Numbered from the stretch's first letter, positions 35,830 to 45,575 are shown. The stretch is 64,000 nt of DNA from Chitinophaga filiformis (GCF_023100805.1 NZ_CP095855.1:7605001-7669000); one strand, 5' to 3'. Numbers and translations are program-made. The notes: generated from the letters alone by a model not told the origin.

Positions 35830-36678
35830 TTATTTGAGATCAGGTATTGCGCAAACATCCATATCGCCATAATCCAGGTTCTCACCGGCCATTCCCCATA
35901 TAAAAGTATAGTTGCTGGTGCCGGCGCCGGAGTGAATTGACCATGGCGGAGAAATTACAGCCTGTTCATTCTGCATCCAGATATGTCTTGTTTCCTGTGG
36001 CTGGCCCCAGAAGTGGCATACTGACTGTCCCTGGGGTACTTCAAAATAAAAGTACACTTCCATGCGCCTGTCATGAGTATGTGCAGGCATCGTGTTCCAT
36101 ACACTGCCGGGCTTCAGCTCGGTCATTCCCATCTGTAGCTGACATGTGGGCAGTACGGTACTTACAAGTAATTTATTGATAGTACGATGGTTAGCCGTTT
36201 CCATAGCGCCAAGCGTAACTATTTCAGCATCCTTACGGGTAACAAGACGGTTAGGATATTCGTGATGCGCCGGTGTTGAGTTGAGGTAAAACTTAGCCGG
36301 AGCAGCGGCATCTTTGCTGCTGAACAGCAATTCCTTCCTGCCTTTCCCAATGTATAGCGCCTCCTTAAATCCAATCTCGAAAGTCTCGCCATCCACTTTT
36401 ACCATGCCTGGGCCACCTACGTTTATGATGCCCAGCTCTCTCCTTTCCAGGAAATAAGCGGCTTTGAACTGGTCTGGCGGCGTCAGTGCCAGCGCCCTGG
36501 TAACGGGAAATATTCCGCCCGTTACAAATCGATCGTAATGACTGTACACCAGTTTGATCTCGTCCTGTATAAAAAGCTGTTCTATCAAAAGTTCCTTCCT
36601 GGTCTGTGCGGTGTTCCAGCTCAGCACCTCTGCCGGGCTGGAGGCATACCTGGTTTCTGCAGTCATAGTTCTCGACAT
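35830..36678 (-). CDS. kduI: 5-dehydro-4-deoxy-D-glucuronate isomerase
   Basis: 282 residues; a second ATG at 36666 is a possible start. KduI isomerises 4-deoxy-L-threo-5-hexosulose uronate to 3-deoxy-D-glycero-2,5-hexodiulosonate. The double-cupin fold is shown by MPAHTHDRRMEVYFYF, with His/His/Glu zinc ligands, and by the N-terminal RYASSPAEV typical of the family. It is the first gene of the kduI-DUF4861-kduD-lacI operon. A perfect operator lies about 95 bp upstream, shared with the divergent uxaA. Confidence 0.95.
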   Translation of the reverse strand: MSRTMTAETRYASSPAEVLSWNTAQTRKELLIEQLFIQDEIKLVYSHYDRFVTGGIFPVTRALALTPPDQFKAAYFLERRELGIINVGGPGMVKVDGETFEIGFKEALYIGKGRKELLFSSKDAAAPAKFYLNSTPAHHEYPNRLVTRKDAEIVTLGAMETANHRTINKLLVSTVLPTCQLQMGMTELKPGSVWNTMPAHTHDRRMEVYFYFEVPQGQSVCHFWGQPQETRHIWMQNEQAVISPPWSIHSGAGTSNYTFIWGMAGENLDYGDMDVCAIPDLK

Positions 36679-36772
36679 ATTAAATTAAGAAATGATAATT
36701 CATGTTGGGGATGCTGTATCAGTTGCATCTCTTTTCATAACCTAAATGAAGGTAATGCTTAAAGCGGAAAAT

Positions 36773-36786
36773 TGCAAACGTTTGCA
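36773..36786. promoter_or_regulatory. LacI-family operator between kduI and uxaA
   Basis: TGCAAACGTTTGCA is a perfect 14-bp palindrome in the 264-bp divergent region. It is identical to the site at 40070-40083 and fits the CG-centred half-sites bound by LacI-family repressors. It could control both directions. Confidence 0.85.
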
Positions 36787-36942
36787 TTAAATAGGGAAAA
36801 TAACAGGAGTGCTAATCTCATAACGCTAAAATGTTTTAGCTAAACACTTGTACCGCCTGGACTGTTCTAAAGGCAAAATCTCATCAAGGATTAAGATTTT
36901 AGTATTAACAGTGGGTGCGGTTATTTTTATACTTTAGCTATT

Positions 36943-38589
36943 ATGAATACGTTTCTACAAATACATCCTGACGACAATGTACTGGTAGCCTTGCAGGACC
37001 TGCAACATGGCACAGCTGTCAGGTTCAATGGTTCCACAATTACTTTGCTGAAAGATGTTCCCGCTAAACATAAATTCATGATCTCCGACATTCAGGCCGG
37101 CGATCCTATTACTATGTACGGTGTACTTGTTGGTAAAGCAAATACTGCCATCCGCAAGGGAGAAATCATTACTACTGAGAATATTAAGCACGATGCCAAT
37201 GCTTTTCACGAAAAGGAAGGCACCATTGAATGGCAGAAACCTGATGTCAGCAAATGGAAAGACCGCAGCTTTATGGGCTTTCACCGTAAAGACGGGCAGG
37301 TAGGCACCCGCAACTACTGGCTGGTGATCCCACTGGTTTTCTGCGAAAACCGCAATGTGAGCGTGATCAAAACAGCCTTTGAAAAAGGCCTCGGATTCTC
37401 TCCGACAGAAGTATACAACGAGCAGGTACAGGACCTGGTATCCCTCTACAAAAGCGGCAACCTGGAAGCTATAAAAACTTACAAGGCGGAAGCTGTAACG
37501 CTCACCAACAAACGTAATACAGTCTTCTCTAATATCGATGGCATTAAATTCCTTACACACGAAGGTGGCTGCGGTGGCACACGGCAGGATTCAGATGCAC
37601 TCTGTGCACTGCTGGCCGGTTATATCCACCATCCTAATGTGGCGGGAGCCACCATATTAAGCCTGGGATGTCAGCATGCTCAGGTATCCATCCTGAAAGC
37701 GGCATTGAATAAATTGAATCCGCAGTTCGATAAGCCGGTACTGGTGTTTGAACAGCAGAAAAGCCCTTCAGAATTTGAGATGCTCTCAGATGCGATCAGG
37801 GAGACCTTCCTGGCACTGGTAGAAGCTGACAAGATCTCCCGCCAGCCGGCTCCGCTCTCCAAACTGGTGATCGGCCTGGAATGCGGTGGCTCCGACGGTT
37901 TCTCCGGTATCTCAGCCAACCCTGCCGTAGGTCATACATCCGACCTGCTGGTGGCGCTGGGCGGCAGTTCCATCCTTTCTGAGTTCCCTGAACTGTGTGG
38001 CGTAGAACAGGAACTGATCAACCGCTGTGTTGAGAAGAATACTGCCGACAAATTCATCCATATCATGCGGGCTTATGAAAGCCAGGCAGAGTCTGCAGGC
38101 TCGGGTTTCTATATGAACCCTTCGCCTGGCAATATCAAGGACGGCCTTATTACCGATGCCATCAAGTCTGCCGGCGCTGCTAAAAAAGGCGGTATTTCTC
38201 CCGTTGTGGACGTGCTGGACTATACGGAATACGTTACCAAACCAGGTCTGAACCTCCTCTGTACGCCTGGTAATGACGTGGAATCCACTTCTGCGGAAGT
38301 AGGTTCCGGCGCCAACATCGTATTGTTCACCACAGGTCTGGGTACCCCAACCGGCAACCCGATCGCTCCTGTCTTAAAGCTGGCTACCAACACCAAACTG
38401 GCTAACCGCATGCCCGACATCATAGATATCAATACAGGTACTATCATCAGTGGTGAAAAGACTATTGAGGAAATGGGAGAAGATATCCTGGAATATGTGA
38501 TCAAAACGGCCAGTGGCGAGCTGAAAACGAAAGCTGAACTGTTAAATCAGGATGATTTCATTCCATGGAAACGTGGGGTGAGCCTGTAA
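36943..38589 (+). CDS. uxaA: Altronate dehydratase
   Basis: 548 residues, full length for the fused type. It dehydrates D-altronate to KDG. An N-terminal SAF domain (about 10-85) precedes the dehydratase core, with the iron-binding GGCGGTRQDS and the pattern ECGGSDGFSGISANPAVG. It is the only uronate gene here on the plus strand, divergent from kduI across a shared operator, and ends at a strong bidirectional terminator. Its substrate comes from UxaB at 43911-45416. Confidence 0.95.
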   Translation: MNTFLQIHPDDNVLVALQDLQHGTAVRFNGSTITLLKDVPAKHKFMISDIQAGDPITMYGVLVGKANTAIRKGEIITTENIKHDANAFHEKEGTIEWQKPDVSKWKDRSFMGFHRKDGQVGTRNYWLVIPLVFCENRNVSVIKTAFEKGLGFSPTEVYNEQVQDLVSLYKSGNLEAIKTYKAEAVTLTNKRNTVFSNIDGIKFLTHEGGCGGTRQDSDALCALLAGYIHHPNVAGATILSLGCQHAQVSILKAALNKLNPQFDKPVLVFEQQKSPSEFEMLSDAIRETFLALVEADKISRQPAPLSKLVIGLECGGSDGFSGISANPAVGHTSDLLVALGGSSILSEFPELCGVEQELINRCVEKNTADKFIHIMRAYESQAESAGSGFYMNPSPGNIKDGLITDAIKSAGAAKKGGISPVVDVLDYTEYVTKPGLNLLCTPGNDVESTSAEVGSGANIVLFTTGLGTPTGNPIAPVLKLATNTKLANRMPDIIDINTGTIISGEKTIEEMGEDILEYVIKTASGELKTKAELLNQDDFIPWKRGVSL

Positions 38590-38590
38590 C

Positions 38591-38654
38591 TCATCATATT
38601 AAAAAAAGGCGGGGCTCATCGTGCGATGAGCCCCGCCTTTTTTTAATATGATGA
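38591..38654. terminator. Bidirectional terminator between uxaA and exuT (31-bp perfect arms)
   Basis: 38591-38621 and 38624-38654 are perfect reverse complements with a 2-nt loop. The stem AAGGCGGGGCTCATCG is flanked by A7 on one side and T7 on the other, so each strand gives a GC stem plus T-run. The arm abuts the exuT stop codon directly. It serves two convergent genes. Confidence 0.95.
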
Positions 38655-40022
38655 TCAATCCAGTTTTACCTGCTCCATCCTTGGAGCGAAAAGGTGCATG
38701 ATAAACCAGGCCAACAGATACATTGAACCACTGATCAGGAACAGGATATTATACCCTGCACCGATATTGCCCTGCGCTTTATAGTAATCCAGCAGGTACC
38801 CCACTAATATCGGGAACAGGCTCCCTCCTATCGATCCGGCCATTCCACCGATGCCCACTACTGAGCTGACAGCATGTTTAGGGAACATATCCGAAGCCGT
38901 TGTGAAGATATTGGCAGACCATGCCTGGTGTGCGGCTGCGGCCAGACTGATCAGACCTACAACCACCCATATATTGTTAGTGCTTTTGGCAAACATGATC
39001 GGTACAACGCAGATAGCAAACAGCAACATGGATGTTTTACGTGCCTTGAACACCGGCCAGCCAATTTTGATCAGCCAGGAGGAGAGATATCCACCGCCAA
39101 TACTACCTACCGTGGTGGCGGTATAAATCACGAATAACTGCAGGTTGGGCTTTTTGAAATCAAGATTGAAGGTAGTTGCAAAATATGAAGGCAACCAGAA
39201 AAGGAAAAACCACCAGATGGGGTCTGTCAGCAGCTTACCAAATACAAATGCCCAGGTTTGTTTCACTCCCAACAGTTGCTTCCAGCTGATGCTTTTCTTC
39301 TCATGAGGTGCGGATGCGGAAGCTACCGCTGCAGCGGTTACCGGCTTAACACCGGCAGGGAGTTCCTCTGTAGCAGCCATTGCGTCATCACTATGAATAT
39401 GATCGTATTCTGCCTGTGTCAGTTTCTTATGCCGGGCGGGAATTTCGTACATAACCGCCCAGAATATCAACCAGATAAATCCTATTAATCCCGTCCAGAT
39501 GAACGCATGTTGCCAGCCATAGGTACCAGCCAGCCAGGGAACTACAATGGGAGCAATTACCGCCCCGATATTAGCGCCTGAATTAAAAATACCGGTGGCC
39601 AGTGCCCGCTCTTTCTTCGGGAACCATTCTGCAACAGTTTTAATGGCTACGGGGAAGTTGCCGGATTCTCCCAGTCCCAGGAATACACGCGCCAGTCCAA
39701 ATCCGAATGTTGTTTTTGCAAGTGCATGCCCCATTGCGGCAATGCTCCATACAACGATAGATAAGATATATCCCATCTTGGTGCCGATCCTGTCTACGAG
39801 GCGGCCGAATACCAGGAGCCCGACTGCATAAGCTGCCGCAAATGCCGACATCATACCACCAAAATCCTTCTCTGTCCAGTTGAATTGGTCCGGGGCCATT
39901 AGAATAGGCTTCAGCAGGCCTATTACCTGGCGGTCTATATAGTTAATTGTAGTAGCAAAGAAGAGCAATGCACAAATGCGCCAGCGATACTTACCAATTG
40001 TAGTGGAATCCATGCCTTTCAT
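38655..40022 (-). CDS. MFS hexuronate transporter (ExuT-like)
   Basis: 455 residues with 12 predicted membrane segments. The loop 2-3 MFS motif (GRLVDRIGTKMGY) and the N-terminus (NYIDRQVIGLLKP) match the anion:cation symporter family that carries hexuronates and aldonates. A charged central loop (about 225-250, Ala-rich) separates the two halves. It should import galacturonate or glucuronate with protons. A perfect operator 48 bp upstream places it in the uronate regulon. An ATG four codons in is an alternative start. Confidence 0.92.
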   Translation of the reverse strand: MKGMDSTTIGKYRWRICALLFFATTINYIDRQVIGLLKPILMAPDQFNWTEKDFGGMMSAFAAAYAVGLLVFGRLVDRIGTKMGYILSIVVWSIAAMGHALAKTTFGFGLARVFLGLGESGNFPVAIKTVAEWFPKKERALATGIFNSGANIGAVIAPIVVPWLAGTYGWQHAFIWTGLIGFIWLIFWAVMYEIPARHKKLTQAEYDHIHSDDAMAATEELPAGVKPVTAAAVASASAPHEKKSISWKQLLGVKQTWAFVFGKLLTDPIWWFFLFWLPSYFATTFNLDFKKPNLQLFVIYTATTVGSIGGGYLSSWLIKIGWPVFKARKTSMLLFAICVVPIMFAKSTNNIWVVVGLISLAAAAHQAWSANIFTTASDMFPKHAVSSVVGIGGMAGSIGGSLFPILVGYLLDYYKAQGNIGAGYNILFLISGSMYLLAWFIMHLFAPRMEQVKLD

Positions 40023-40068
40023 TTTGGAATTTATAAAGTGTTATCAATTTACAACACTCCGGTGAATA

Positions 40069-40084
40069 ATGCAAACGTTTGCAT
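40069..40084. promoter_or_regulatory. LacI-family operator upstream of exuT
   Basis: ATGCAAACGTTTGCAT, a 16-bp perfect palindrome, 48 bp before the exuT start. It contains the same 14-bp core as the kduI/uxaA site. Confidence 0.85.
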
Positions 40085-40183
40085 GTTTTACTGTTTTTTC
40101 GCTCGTTTTGATACTTATCCGGCAAGGACAGCGGCATTTTTTTTGATTTCCTTTACCGCTTTTCATCACCGCGAAGGCCGTAC

Positions 40184-40340
40184 GCGGTTTTCAGATGGGA
40201 TCCCTGGCTGTAGTTCTTTGAAGTTCCCGGCTATTAAGCTTTGAGGAGCGCGTTGGGCTTTAGTATTACTATTTAACCCCTGCAAGGTCGCGTCAGCATA
40301 CTTCAAATAACTAAGGCCAGGGATCTCCATCTGAAACCGC
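40184..40340. repeat. 157-bp intergenic element with inverted termini, copy 1
   Basis: The two ends are imperfect inverted repeats of about 40 bp (inward: GCGGTTTTCAGATGG/GATCCCTGGC... and GCGGTTTCAGATGGAGATCC...), including TAGTT-TTTGAAG stems. The interior carries CTATTAAGC and TTTAACCCCTG. A second copy of the same layout and length lies at 54155-54312. A 16-bp tandem repeat follows 134 bp downstream. It could be a MITE-like mobile element or a structured RNA; no coding capacity is seen. Confidence 0.8.
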
Positions 40341-40819
40341 CGGATACTTATGTTCTTCCAACTGCATTTATGAGATACATTGAGCAGCTTGCCGTTACCA
40401 TTACCATACTGTACCTTAACCCTTGCTGTTACCATCACCGTTATCTTACTTCACCTTCGTTACTTTACTTCACCTTACCTCACTGTTACCTTACCTCACT
40501 GTTACCTTACCTCACTGTTACCTTACCTCACTGTTACCTTACCTTAACCCTTACTGTTACCATTACCACTGTCAGATGGCATTCCATATGCCTGGTTAAC
40601 CATAGCCCAGCGTGCGTCTGCAACAAGGCCTCTGCCCTCAGCCAATACGTTTACACGCTCCTTTATTCATACCGACCACCTGATGAATGCTGGTTACATT
40701 TGGCGGTTTTCCACGTAATTACTTATGAAGTACAGCGAGACGATAGCTTCAACCCGGGCTCCTTCACCAGCTGTCTTTCTTAGTCAAGACCTGTCAGGGC
40801 ACACACGCAGGTAAGGTGC
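40341..40819. other. Intergenic region with tandem repeat, no gene
   Basis: About 480 bases between the 157-bp element and the eda stop. It holds the 16-bp tandem array at 40474-40544 and degenerate GTTACC-rich copies on both sides. A plus-strand open frame across it is a translation of the repeat and was rejected. Confidence 0.6.
40474..40544. repeat. 16-bp tandem repeat, about 4.4 copies
   Basis: CTTACCTCACTGTTAC is repeated exactly four times (40474-40537) plus a partial copy. Looser GTTACC units flank it. Such arrays vary in copy number by slippage. Confidence 0.93.
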
Positions 40820-41485
40820 TTATTTACTGATGCTTTTTACCAGTTCTACAAGACCGGACATCTGCACACGTAGTGCGGCCCAGTCCTTTTTATCTATCAA
40901 TTCTTTATTCAGCAGGTTGGAACCCATTCCTACACATACTACACCTGCATCCAGCCATGATTTTACACTCTCCCTGGTTGGTTCTACTCCGCCGGTTGGC
41001 ATAAACTTCATTTTAGGGAACAGCGGCTTGATCGCCTTTACAAAACCAGGTCCCAACACATTGCCGGGAAACAATTTCGTCAGCGGCGCTTCATGCTTTT
41101 CAGCTACTGCAATTTCCGAAGGGGTCATACAACCGGGTATCCACACGATATTCTCTTTACGGCAACTGTCTGCTACACCGGCATCTATGATGGGGCTTAC
41201 GATGAAGTCGGCACCCATATCTGCGAATACCTTTACATCTTCCCCGTTTTTAATCGTACCAATGCCCAGATACATATCAGGCATAGCCGCTTTCTTCTTC
41301 TCCTGCATGGCGGCAAAATTGCGACGTGCACCTTCGCCACGGTTCGTGAACTCAAACACACGGAGCCCTGCATCATAACAGGCCTGCAATACTTCTATAC
41401 ATACTGCGGCATCATCATGATAGAATACAGGAATTACTTTACTGCGCTCAAATGCGGCAATGATCTCTGCTGCTGGTGCTGCCAT
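40820..41485 (-). CDS. eda: 2-dehydro-3-deoxy-phosphogluconate aldolase
   Basis: 221 residues. It splits KDPG to pyruvate and glyceraldehyde 3-phosphate, the last step of uronate breakdown. The Schiff-base Lys is in LGPGFVKAIKPLFP, and GIGTIKNGEDV and MPTGGVEPT are typical of the class I KDPG/KHG aldolase barrel. It starts 2 bp after the kdgK stop and ends the uxaB-uxaC-kdgK-eda operon. Confidence 0.95.
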   Translation of the reverse strand: MAAPAAEIIAAFERSKVIPVFYHDDAAVCIEVLQACYDAGLRVFEFTNRGEGARRNFAAMQEKKKAAMPDMYLGIGTIKNGEDVKVFADMGADFIVSPIIDAGVADSCRKENIVWIPGCMTPSEIAVAEKHEAPLTKLFPGNVLGPGFVKAIKPLFPKMKFMPTGGVEPTRESVKSWLDAGVVCVGMGSNLLNKELIDKKDWAALRVQMSGLVELVKSISK

Positions 41486-41487
41486 GT

Positions 41488-42486
41488 CTATATCAGTTTT
41501 AAGATGTCTGCTTTATCTGTTAAATTAAAATCTCCCCTGACGAATAATTTGGACCAGGCTGCTGCTGCTGCAAAAGAAATGGTCTGTTGTGCATCCATCC
41601 CGCTTACCTGCGCATGTATCAATCCCGCCATAAAACTATCTCCGCTGCCAACACGGTCTACTACTTCATTCGTTTCATACTGTTTTGATACTTTCAGTGC
41701 TCCGCCTTCATACCAGGTGGCATAATAAAGGTTATGTGTAAACGCATTGGAAAAGCGGAAGGTAAATGCCACCTGTTTGCAACGGGGATATTTCTCTGTA
41801 ATTTCTCTGGCCACCGATGCAGCTTCTGCGAGATACGTGTCTTTCGTAGCTGATTCCAGCGCTACCGTATTCAGAGAGGTATCCAGCATCTGATGGGCGG
41901 CCCAGATATTTCCCATCACCACATCACAATATTGTACCAGTTCCGGCATTACCGCAAATGGTTGTTTACCATACTGCCATAACTTACTGCGATAGTTAAG
42001 GTCTGTTGAGATCTTCAGACCTTTGCGTGTAGCCGCTTCCAGCACTTCTTTGCAGATAGCGGCCGTATTTTCATTCAGGGCGGGTGTCAGGGCACTCCAG
42101 TGGAACCATTCAGCATCTCCCAGCAGGCTGTCCCAATCTACCGAACCGGGTTGCATCTGGCTGAAAGATGAATACTTCCTGTCGTATACAACACCTGCAT
42201 TTTTCAGGTCGGTGCCCTGTTCCAGGAAATAGATGCCGATACGGTCACCTCCTTTCAGCATACGATCTGTTGCTATTCCCAGCGATTCCAGCTGCTCGAG
42301 CACCTGTGTGGCAATACCATTGTCAGGCACCTTGCTGATATACGAAACGGGTGTACCCCAACGTCCCAATGCTGCGGCTACGTTGGCTTCTGCACCGCCT
42401 ACGAACAGGGCGGCGCTGTTTTTGTTCCACTCCGGCGACAAGCGTAATAATATCTCTCCAAATGAAATTACTTTAACTGGCTTCAT
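41488..42486 (-). CDS. kdgK: 2-dehydro-3-deoxygluconokinase (PfkB family)
   Basis: 332 residues. It phosphorylates KDG to KDPG. The PfkB fold shows an N-terminal GEILLRLSPE and GGAEANVAAALGRWG, and the ATP/anion-hole signature DRVGSGDSFMAGLI with catalytic Asp. It sits 14 bp after uxaC and 2 bp before eda, an arrangement that supports KDG rather than fructose or ribose as substrate. Confidence 0.93.
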   Translation of the reverse strand: MKPVKVISFGEILLRLSPEWNKNSAALFVGGAEANVAAALGRWGTPVSYISKVPDNGIATQVLEQLESLGIATDRMLKGGDRIGIYFLEQGTDLKNAGVVYDRKYSSFSQMQPGSVDWDSLLGDAEWFHWSALTPALNENTAAICKEVLEAATRKGLKISTDLNYRSKLWQYGKQPFAVMPELVQYCDVVMGNIWAAHQMLDTSLNTVALESATKDTYLAEAASVAREITEKYPRCKQVAFTFRFSNAFTHNLYYATWYEGGALKVSKQYETNEVVDRVGSGDSFMAGLIHAQVSGMDAQQTISFAAAAAWSKLFVRGDFNLTDKADILKLI

Positions 42487-42500
42487 GCTCTTGTTGGGTC

Positions 42501-43895
42501 TTAAAATCCGAAATACGATCTGGCATTGTTGAAACTGATGTCCTGCACCATCTTACCCAGCCATTTGATATCTGCGGGCAGCTCTCCGTTCTCTACATCG
42601 TTACCTATGAGGTTACACAAAATACGTCGAAAATATTCATGTCGGGAGTAGGAAAGAAAACTTCTCGAATCCGTCAGCATACCCACAAACCTGCTCAATA
42701 ATCCCATATTGCTCAAGGTGTTCATCTGTTTCTCCATACCGTCTTTCTGATCGAGGAACCACCAACCCGATCCGAACTGCATTTTTCCGGGTACAGTGCC
42801 ATCCTGAAAATTTCCCACCATGGTGGCAAATACCTCGTTGTATGCCGGGTTCAGATTATATACTACTGTCTTCGCCAGTTTGTCATTTTTATCCAGCCTG
42901 TCCAGGAACACAGACATCGCCTGCGCTACCTGCCAGTCGCCGATGGAGTCAACACCGGCGTCTGCACCAATGCGGCTCAGCAAACGGCTGTTATTATTGC
43001 GGATAGCGCCTACATGGAACTGCTGTACCCAACCACGCTCATGATTCCATTCACAGATAGTATGCAGGGTGCCTGCTTTAAAAGCGTCTGCTTCTTCCGG
43101 TGTAAGCGCCTGCCCCTTACGCAGTTTTGCATAAGAAGCAGTCAATCCTTCTTCGGTAAAACTACCTGCATAAAATGTACTGATACCATGGTCGGACAAA
43201 CGTCCGCCATTTGCATGAAAGTAGTCGTGACGGGCGCGCAATGCATCTATGAACTGACTGTAATTATCCGTATTGATACCTGCTGCTGTGCCAAGTTTAT
43301 CTGCATAGCTGTTAAAAGCTGGCACATCTTCCACACCTATTGCCTTGTCGGGCCTGAAAGTAGGCAATACACGCACGTTAAAAGAAGACTGGCTGATGGC
43401 CTGGTGATGCTCCAACGTATCGCAGGGATCGTCAGTAGTACATAATGCATGTACCTTGAAATGCTGTAACAGGGCCTGGGTAGTCCACTTCGGTAACTGA
43501 TCGTTGCAATGTCCATACACCCATTCTGCACTGTCTTTATCCAGTAACTGCTTTACGCCAAATGGGTTCAGCAGTTCCATATGCGTCCAGTGATACAGCG
43601 GGTTCCGCATGGTATAGGGCACGGTTTCTGCCCAGCGTCTGAACTTTGTATAGTCGTCCGTATCTCCTGTAATATCCGCCTCGGCTACCCCGTTTGCACG
43701 CATTGCACGCCACTTATAGTGATCTCCTTTCAGCCACATGGCGGTCAGGTTCTCGAACTGACGGTTAGCCGCTATTTCATCCGGAGGCAGGTGATTATGA
43801 TAATCGATGATGGGCATCTCTTTTGCATAATCGTGGAATAACTGTTTGGCCGTTTCTGTCTGCAACAGGAAATCAGCATCTAAAAATTGTTTCAT
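42501..43895 (-). CDS. uxaC: Glucuronate/galacturonate isomerase
   Basis: 464 residues, normal length. It isomerises D-galacturonate to tagaturonate and D-glucuronate to fructuronate. The amidohydrolase-like fold shows DYHNHLPPDEIA near residue 32 and the family pattern RPDKAIGVEDV. It lies 15 bp after uxaB in the same operon. No uxuA or uxuB is present here, so the galacturonate branch is the complete one in this window. Confidence 0.96.
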   Translation of the reverse strand: MKQFLDADFLLQTETAKQLFHDYAKEMPIIDYHNHLPPDEIAANRQFENLTAMWLKGDHYKWRAMRANGVAEADITGDTDDYTKFRRWAETVPYTMRNPLYHWTHMELLNPFGVKQLLDKDSAEWVYGHCNDQLPKWTTQALLQHFKVHALCTTDDPCDTLEHHQAISQSSFNVRVLPTFRPDKAIGVEDVPAFNSYADKLGTAAGINTDNYSQFIDALRARHDYFHANGGRLSDHGISTFYAGSFTEEGLTASYAKLRKGQALTPEEADAFKAGTLHTICEWNHERGWVQQFHVGAIRNNNSRLLSRIGADAGVDSIGDWQVAQAMSVFLDRLDKNDKLAKTVVYNLNPAYNEVFATMVGNFQDGTVPGKMQFGSGWWFLDQKDGMEKQMNTLSNMGLLSRFVGMLTDSRSFLSYSRHEYFRRILCNLIGNDVENGELPADIKWLGKMVQDISFNNARSYFGF

Positions 43896-43910
43896 AAACG
43901 ATCTGGTTCC

Positions 43911-45416
43911 TTATAATACTTTACTGTAGCTATCTGCATATGCCTTTACGCCTTCCTGCAACATCCCCTGCAGATGTGCGGAAACTGTTTCCACAAAACC
44001 GGGGACCTGCGACAGATCACTTTCCCATAAACGTTTGTCGGCACTGATGGCCTGGACCATTGCTGCGATAGCAGCGCCTCCCCTGCCAATGATATCCGCC
44101 CAGTACGTTGCAAAGATGGCGATATTGTCGTCTGTGATAGTGTAATATTCTTCGCCCCGTTGGCCAAAATACTGTCCATTCTCCTGCTTCACAGGGCGCA
44201 GGAACAACAGCATGGCGGCAAAGCCCAGGCACATGGACGCCGGCAATGCTTTCTGCTGCTCATAAAAACGGGTAATGGTGCGTACGTTCCGCGCATTCAT
44301 CTTCATACTTTCCTGGAAGGTGATGCTCAGCAGCTTATGCGCGATATTCGGGTTGGCAAAGCGGTCCAGCACGTCTTCCGCAAATTCAGGCGCCTGCGGA
44401 CAGATCTCCCTGATGGTAGGCAGGATCTCTTCGATAATAACTGTCCGGAAGAAGGAACGCATATAGGCATTCTCCATACATTCAAAAACAGTGTTCAGGC
44501 CAGAGAGATAGCCCAGCGGTACTGATATGGTATGACTTCCATTCAGTATCCTGAGTTTTTGTTCACGGAAAGGCGTGATATCCGGCGTTATCAGCATCCG
44601 GGCGTCCGTCTGATGGAATCCCAGGATTTCCCGGACACGCTCATCTCCTTCAATGGCCCAGAGGAGGTAAGGTTCTGCGTCGATCCATAAACTGTCGCTA
44701 TATCCGGCCTTAGTTTCCAGGGCCGCCAGGTCTTTCGGTTTTCCTGGCACGATCCTGTCCACCAGCGAGCTGCAGAAATAGTTATCACTTTCTATCCACT
44801 GGAGGAACGCCACCGGCAGGTCATTATATTTTGCCAGTTTCAGTACTATCTCCTTCAGCAAAGCTCCATTGTTCACCACCAGCTCGGTCGGTACGATCAC
44901 AAAGCCGGTATGCGAAGCCCCTTTAAAATACTGGAAACGCTCCCAGAGCACGGCCAGCAATTTTCCAGGGAAAGATGCCGGTACGCCATCAATTTTTTCG
45001 GCTACGTATTGGATACCTACCTCGGTAGTATTCGAAACGATTGTTTGCAGTGCGGGCTGGTGTACTGCATCTAATATCTGCCGCCAATCTGCATTCGATT
45101 GCAAAACACGACTAACGGAAGCGTTGATCAGCACCTCATTCACCAGTTCCCCTTGAGAAACGCCCTTGATATTGGTTGTATACAGGTTGTCCTGCTGGCT
45201 GAACTCATTGGTATCTCCGCCGGTAGACTTTACCACTACGATCCTTCCGCCGTAAACTCCTTTTTTGTTGGCTTTATCCACCAGGTAATCCACTAATCCT
45301 CTAAGTAATACGCCTGTACCGAACTGTAATATCTTCTCCGGATGGTTAAAATAGCTCTCTGACACCCCCAGTTCCGGATGCTTCAATACATGAGCTTTAT
45401 TTAAAATAGGTAACAT
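43911..45416 (-). CDS. uxaB: Tagaturonate reductase (altronate oxidoreductase)
   Basis: About 501 residues from the ATG at 45416; the longer frame from 45521 adds a prefix without homologous character. It reduces tagaturonate to altronate with NADH. The mannitol-dehydrogenase-type fold shows LQFGTGVLLRGLVDY (nucleotide binding) near residue 30 and KLRILNGSHTISVPLGYL (catalytic Lys-rich motif) in the middle. It is the first gene of uxaB-uxaC-kdgK-eda. No LacI-type operator was found upstream of it, unlike the other uronate units. Confidence 0.93.
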   Translation of the reverse strand: MLPILNKAHVLKHPELGVSESYFNHPEKILQFGTGVLLRGLVDYLVDKANKKGVYGGRIVVVKSTGGDTNEFSQQDNLYTTNIKGVSQGELVNEVLINASVSRVLQSNADWRQILDAVHQPALQTIVSNTTEVGIQYVAEKIDGVPASFPGKLLAVLWERFQYFKGASHTGFVIVPTELVVNNGALLKEIVLKLAKYNDLPVAFLQWIESDNYFCSSLVDRIVPGKPKDLAALETKAGYSDSLWIDAEPYLLWAIEGDERVREILGFHQTDARMLITPDITPFREQKLRILNGSHTISVPLGYLSGLNTVFECMENAYMRSFFRTVIIEEILPTIREICPQAPEFAEDVLDRFANPNIAHKLLSITFQESMKMNARNVRTITRFYEQQKALPASMCLGFAAMLLFLRPVKQENGQYFGQRGEEYYTITDDNIAIFATYWADIIGRGGAAIAAMVQAISADKRLWESDLSQVPGFVETVSAHLQGMLQEGVKAYADSYSKVL

Positions 45417-45567
45417 ATTAGTTTTTTTATTAAACGCAGAACTCTGACCATTAAATATAAAACGAATACTTGACAGTCCATAGCACCTGTTCAATATCGG
45501 AGTAGAATTACTCTTTCCCATTCATGTCATAATATTACCCCCGGGGAGGCTTCTCGACTAATTTCTG

Positions 45568-45575
45568 TAATTTTG
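45568..45575 (+). promoter_or_regulatory. Bacteroidota -7 box of mnmA
   Basis: TAATTTTG matches TAnnTTTG, 20 bp before the mnmA start. No convincing -33 TTG is seen at the right spacing. Confidence 0.45.

Noticed and set aside
40474..40544. Tandem arrays as a possible CRISPR (also 54051-54130)
   Set aside because: Units are only 14-16 bp and directly adjoining, with no spacers.
40370..40783. 137-codon frame over the tandem repeat
   Set aside because: A translation of the 16-bp repeat (repeating CYLT/LPY pattern) with no conserved character.
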